64,000 nt of DNA from Methylocystis rosea SV97. GTDB lineage: Bacteria > Pseudomonadota > Alphaproteobacteria > Rhizobiales > Beijerinckiaceae. The notes under the pieces were generated by a model. The model saw only the letters and a program-made list of their open reading frames with translations, was not told the origin of the DNA and made no database searches. The stretch is taken from assembly GCF_000372845.1 (NCBI RefSeq), contig NZ_KB889963.1, positions 3,367,645 through 3,431,644 of the forward strand, read 5' to 3'. Shown here one piece after another: positions 61,487 to 64,000 of the stretch (position 1 is the stretch's first letter; every line of letters begins with the position of its first letter). A program made the position numbers and the translations under genes.

Positions 61487-63205
61487 TCATGATGGGGATC
61501 TCGCATGGAGCTGTATCTCGCGGTCGTAGAAGCGCTTGTCAACATTGCGGCGCGCGGCGTGGATGATGGTCGAGCCTGGCGCTTCCTCGCAGAGCAGCTC
61601 CATCAGCCGCATCTGACTGAGGTCGTCGAGCGCTGAGGTGGGCTCGTCCATGATGATGATGTCTGGCGGCCTCAGCAGCGTGCGCGCGAAGCCGAGCTGT
61701 TGCTGTTCGCCGTCGGATAGCACATCGGACCAGCTCTGCTCCTCGTCCAGGCGCGGTACGAGATGAGCCAAGCCGCAGGCGACGAGGATTCTTGCCGCGC
61801 GCGCGGGGTCGGGCGGCGTGTCGCCACGTGGATAGTCGAGCGCCTCGCGCAGCGTGCCTCGCGGCATATACGGCTGCTGCGGCATGAAAGCGATGCGCGC
61901 ATCCTTCGGACGCAGAATGCGGCCGCTTCCCCACGGCCACAACCCCGCCATGGCGCGGATCAGCGTGCTCTTGCCGGCGCCAGGATCTCCCTTCACGAGA
62001 ACCTTCTCGCCGCGTCCGATCGTCGCATCGGTGTCCGCGAGCATCAACGCGCCGTCATGCTGGGCGATGGAAAGCCCGCAAAGATGCAATGCGTCGTCGT
62101 CGCTGAAGGCGAGATCAATCGTCTTCTCCTCGGCTCCGATCGCGAGCTCGTCGAGGTCATCGAAGAAGAGGTCAAGGGCGGCGACGCGCCGAGCCGAGGC
62201 AAACCAGTCCGCGAGGCGCAGCGAATTGTCGGCGAGCCAGTTGAGCGCCAATTGCACCTGTATGAAGGCGGCGGCCGCCTGCATGAGATCGCCGAGCGAC
62301 ATTTCGCCGGCGAGATATTTCGGTGCGCCCAGCATGAGCGGGATGGCGGGCGCGAGCACGTTATTGCCGCTCGACAGGAAGAGCATGCGCGCCTGTCGTC
62401 CAATCACCGCAACCCAGCGCAGCGCAACCTGACTGAATCTCGCATAATGCCGCTCCCGCTCGGCGTCGTCGCCGCCGATAAGCGCGATTGTTTCGGCGTT
62501 TTCGCGAGTGTGCGAAAGTTCAAAACGAAAGTCGGCCTCTGCGGCCGCCTTCGCCTCGACGCGCGCGACGAGTGGGCGACCCAAAAGCAGCATGCCGAAG
62601 GACGTCGCGGCGGAATAGCTGACGACCGCGATCACAAGATAGCCCGGGATCGTCACGCCCCCAATCGTCAGCGAGCCGCCGATGAACCACAGCACGCTGA
62701 CGAACGAGACCGCCATGAGCAGAGCATTCGTGACGCCCGTCGCAAAGTCGACGAAGAGCTCGATAGCGATCCGCCCGTCCTCGGCAATGCGCGCTTCCGG
62801 ATTGTCGACGAGCCGAAGGACGCTGAGCTGATAAAAGCGGCGGCGCTCCATCCAGCGCCGCACGAGCGTCTGAGTCAGCCATTCCCGCCAGCGCAACTGA
62901 AAACGCATGCGCATCTGCAGCAGCGCGACGCTTGTCAACGCAGAGGCGAAGGCCAGCGCCAGCATCAGGCCGATGCTGAGAAAGATCAGCCGCTGGTCCT
63001 TATTCTGCAGGGCGTCGAAGAAAAACTTGTTCCATCGGTTGACCGCGATGGCCGGGACGAGATTGAGCAGCAGGCAGGCAAAGAGCCCTGCCACGAACAG
63101 TTTCGCTTTGCGGCGCGTCGGGCCGGTCCAGAAGCCAAAGGAGAGGTTCGTAAAGTGGCGCAGGAGCCGCGCATCGACCGCGGTTGGAACAATGCCGTTA
63201 GTCAT
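61487..63205 (-). CDS. YddA/SbmA-type ABC transporter, fused permease-ATPase
   Basis: 572 residues. The N-terminal half has about five or six helices of the ABC_membrane_2 type (KLFVAGLFACLLLNLVPAIAVNRWNKFFFDALQ, NPEARIAEDGRIAIE). The ATPase has Walker A GDPGAGKST, signature LSDGEQQQLGFAR and Walker B IIMDEPTSALD. Relatives transport peptides, vitamin B12 or very-long-chain fatty acyl groups; the substrate here is unknown. It is divergent from the P-type ATPase gene. Confidence 0.86.
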   Translation of the reverse strand: MTNGIVPTAVDARLLRHFTNLSFGFWTGPTRRKAKLFVAGLFACLLLNLVPAIAVNRWNKFFFDALQNKDQRLIFLSIGLMLALAFASALTSVALLQMRMRFQLRWREWLTQTLVRRWMERRRFYQLSVLRLVDNPEARIAEDGRIAIELFVDFATGVTNALLMAVSFVSVLWFIGGSLTIGGVTIPGYLVIAVVSYSAATSFGMLLLGRPLVARVEAKAAAEADFRFELSHTRENAETIALIGGDDAERERHYARFSQVALRWVAVIGRQARMLFLSSGNNVLAPAIPLMLGAPKYLAGEMSLGDLMQAAAAFIQVQLALNWLADNSLRLADWFASARRVAALDLFFDDLDELAIGAEEKTIDLAFSDDDALHLCGLSIAQHDGALMLADTDATIGRGEKVLVKGDPGAGKSTLIRAMAGLWPWGSGRILRPKDARIAFMPQQPYMPRGTLREALDYPRGDTPPDPARAARILVACGLAHLVPRLDEEQSWSDVLSDGEQQQLGFARTLLRPPDIIIMDEPTSALDDLSQMRLMELLCEEAPGSTIIHAARRNVDKRFYDREIQLHARSPS

Positions 63206-63431
63206 ATTCGTTCTTAAAGCTCAACTTGGGATGACCGGCAAGGCGGCATAGATGGCCCTGCATCTTGGCGCGATCGGCGCCCTCATGTGAGACTATCGCT
63301 GTCTGGCTGCGAACTCTTATGTGATCGTCTTTCTCATGTCATTTTGATGGACGCCGTCTGGCTCCGCGTGAAGCAAGGCCGAGAGGCAGACTAGCGACGT
63401 TCGCCTACAACGATCGCAGATAGGACCGTGA

Positions 63432-64000
63432 GTGACCTGGGACGCGAACGAAACTCCCTACTGGAGCCATAATTCTTCCGAGCTGGCCGCAGCTTTGGAG
63501 TCGGGTCCAGACGGGCTGTCGTCCGATCGCGCCGCTGCGCGGCTTTTAAGCGTCGGTCCCAACAGCGTCGAGGATGCGCCGCGCCTGAGCGCGCTTCGCC
63601 TCCTTCTGCGCCAGTTCCAAAGCCCGCTCGTCCTCATCCTGGCGTTCGCCGCCGCAATTTCGCTGGCGCTTCAGCAATGGGTGGACGCCGCCATCATCCT
63701 GGCGATCGTCCTGGGCAGTTCGCTCCTCAGCTTCTTTCAGGAATATCGGGCGTCCACCGCGGTCGAAGAATTGAAGAAGCGCCTGGCGCTGACGTGCCGT
63801 GTGGTGCGGGATGGGGTAGAGCAGACAGCGCCGGTCAGCGCGATCGTGCCCGGCGACCAAATCCTCCTCTCGGCGGGCAATCTAATCCCGGCCGATGGGC
63901 TCGTGATCGAGGCGCAGGATTTCCTCGTCAGCGAGGCGAGCATGACCGGCGAGTCGTTTCCGGTCGAGAAGCGGGCCGGGATAGTTCGCCCCGACGCGCC
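63432..64000 (+). CDS. P-type cation-transporting ATPase, N-terminal part
   Basis: Starts at GTG 63432 and runs off the window after about 189 residues. The cation-ATPase N-terminal domain (SSDRAAARLLSVGPNSVEDAP), the first two helices (LVLILAFAAAISLAL; AAIILAIVLGSSLLSFFQEY) and the actuator-domain TGES motif (SEASMTGESFPVEK) are visible. The pattern suits a magnesium- or calcium-type P3/P2 ATPase; the phosphorylated Asp lies beyond the edge. The exact start is uncertain. Confidence 0.85.
   Translation, partial: MTWDANETPYWSHNSSELAAALESGPDGLSSDRAAARLLSVGPNSVEDAPRLSALRLLLRQFQSPLVLILAFAAAISLALQQWVDAAIILAIVLGSSLLSFFQEYRASTAVEELKKRLALTCRVVRDGVEQTAPVSAIVPGDQILLSAGNLIPADGLVIEAQDFLVSEASMTGESFPVEKRAGIVRPDA

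Noticed and set aside
61763..63217. Plus-strand frame of 484 codons
   Set aside because: Antisense to the YddA-type ABC gene, with composition rich in Arg, His and Asp and no recognisable motifs.

Overview
The window is GC-rich, tightly packed and reads as chromosomal DNA of an alphaproteobacterium, most likely a methylotrophic or methanotrophic member of the Hyphomicrobiales. Four things point there: a lanthanide-type methanol dehydrogenase cluster (xoxF-xoxJ-xoxG), alphaproteobacterial small stress proteins (a zinc-ribbon FYDLN-type protein, DUF3309, CsbD and a 24-residue membrane peptide), GGAAC-N16/17-CGTT sites of the EcfG general stress sigma factor, and Rhizobiales-type palindromic intergenic repeats. 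The genus cannot be fixed, because no rRNA or particulate methane monooxygenase lies here.

Layout. (1) 1-5.8 kb: the end of a methylmalonate-semialdehyde dehydrogenase gene, then phenylalanine/tyrosine degradation (phhA, fahA, hmgA, hpd, maiA), which takes Phe to fumarate plus acetoacetate. (2) 5.8-20.3 kb: a branched-chain amino-acid catabolic supercluster holding a branched-chain 2-oxoacid dehydrogenase (E1 alpha, E1 beta, E2), a Leu/Glu-type amino-acid dehydrogenase, a thiolase, 3-hydroxyisobutyryl-CoA hydrolase, an isobutyryl-CoA-type dehydrogenase, HMG-CoA lyase, both methylcrotonyl-CoA carboxylase subunits, methylglutaconyl-CoA hydratase and isovaleryl-CoA dehydrogenase. Many of these genes overlap or are separated by a few bases. 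PEP carboxykinase follows at 20.4-22.0 kb. (3) 22.3-33.1 kb: two envelope/stress genes, then an unusual glycan locus with a glycosyltransferase, UDP-galactopyranose mutase, a GH2 enzyme, an ABC exporter and two GH1-like enzymes. (4) 33.5-42.2 kb: tandem HdeA/B-like periplasmic proteins, a possible metal-handling neighbourhood (HupE-like, CopC-like, an unknown anchored protein, PepSY protein and an orphan bufferin-like Cys-rich peptide), a tandem pair of paralogous membrane proteins and small proteins. (5) 42.6-45.9 kb: xoxF-xoxJ-xoxG. (6) 46-49.9 kb: stress genes (manganese catalase, a FAD-Rieske oxidoreductase, membrane proteins). (7) 50.1-57.7 kb: an insertion-sequence graveyard with remnants of IS21, ISKra4-like, IS3 and IS5 elements, one nearly pristine IS630 with exact ends, an MFS remnant and a DUF389 gene. 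(8) 57.7-64 kb: a frameshifted YkuD gene, a duplicated-domain membrane protein with tiny membrane peptides, CsbD, DUF3309, a trypsin-like protease, a YddA-type ABC transporter and the start of a P-type cation ATPase.

The most novel-looking parts are the glycan locus (a galactofuranose-precursor enzyme beside three glycosidases without obvious signal peptides and an exporter), the orphan bufferin-like peptide beside CopC/HupE/PepSY genes, the tandem unknown membrane proteins, and the duplicated-domain protein embedded among tiny membrane peptides and EcfG promoters. No CRISPR array, tRNA or rRNA was recognised.
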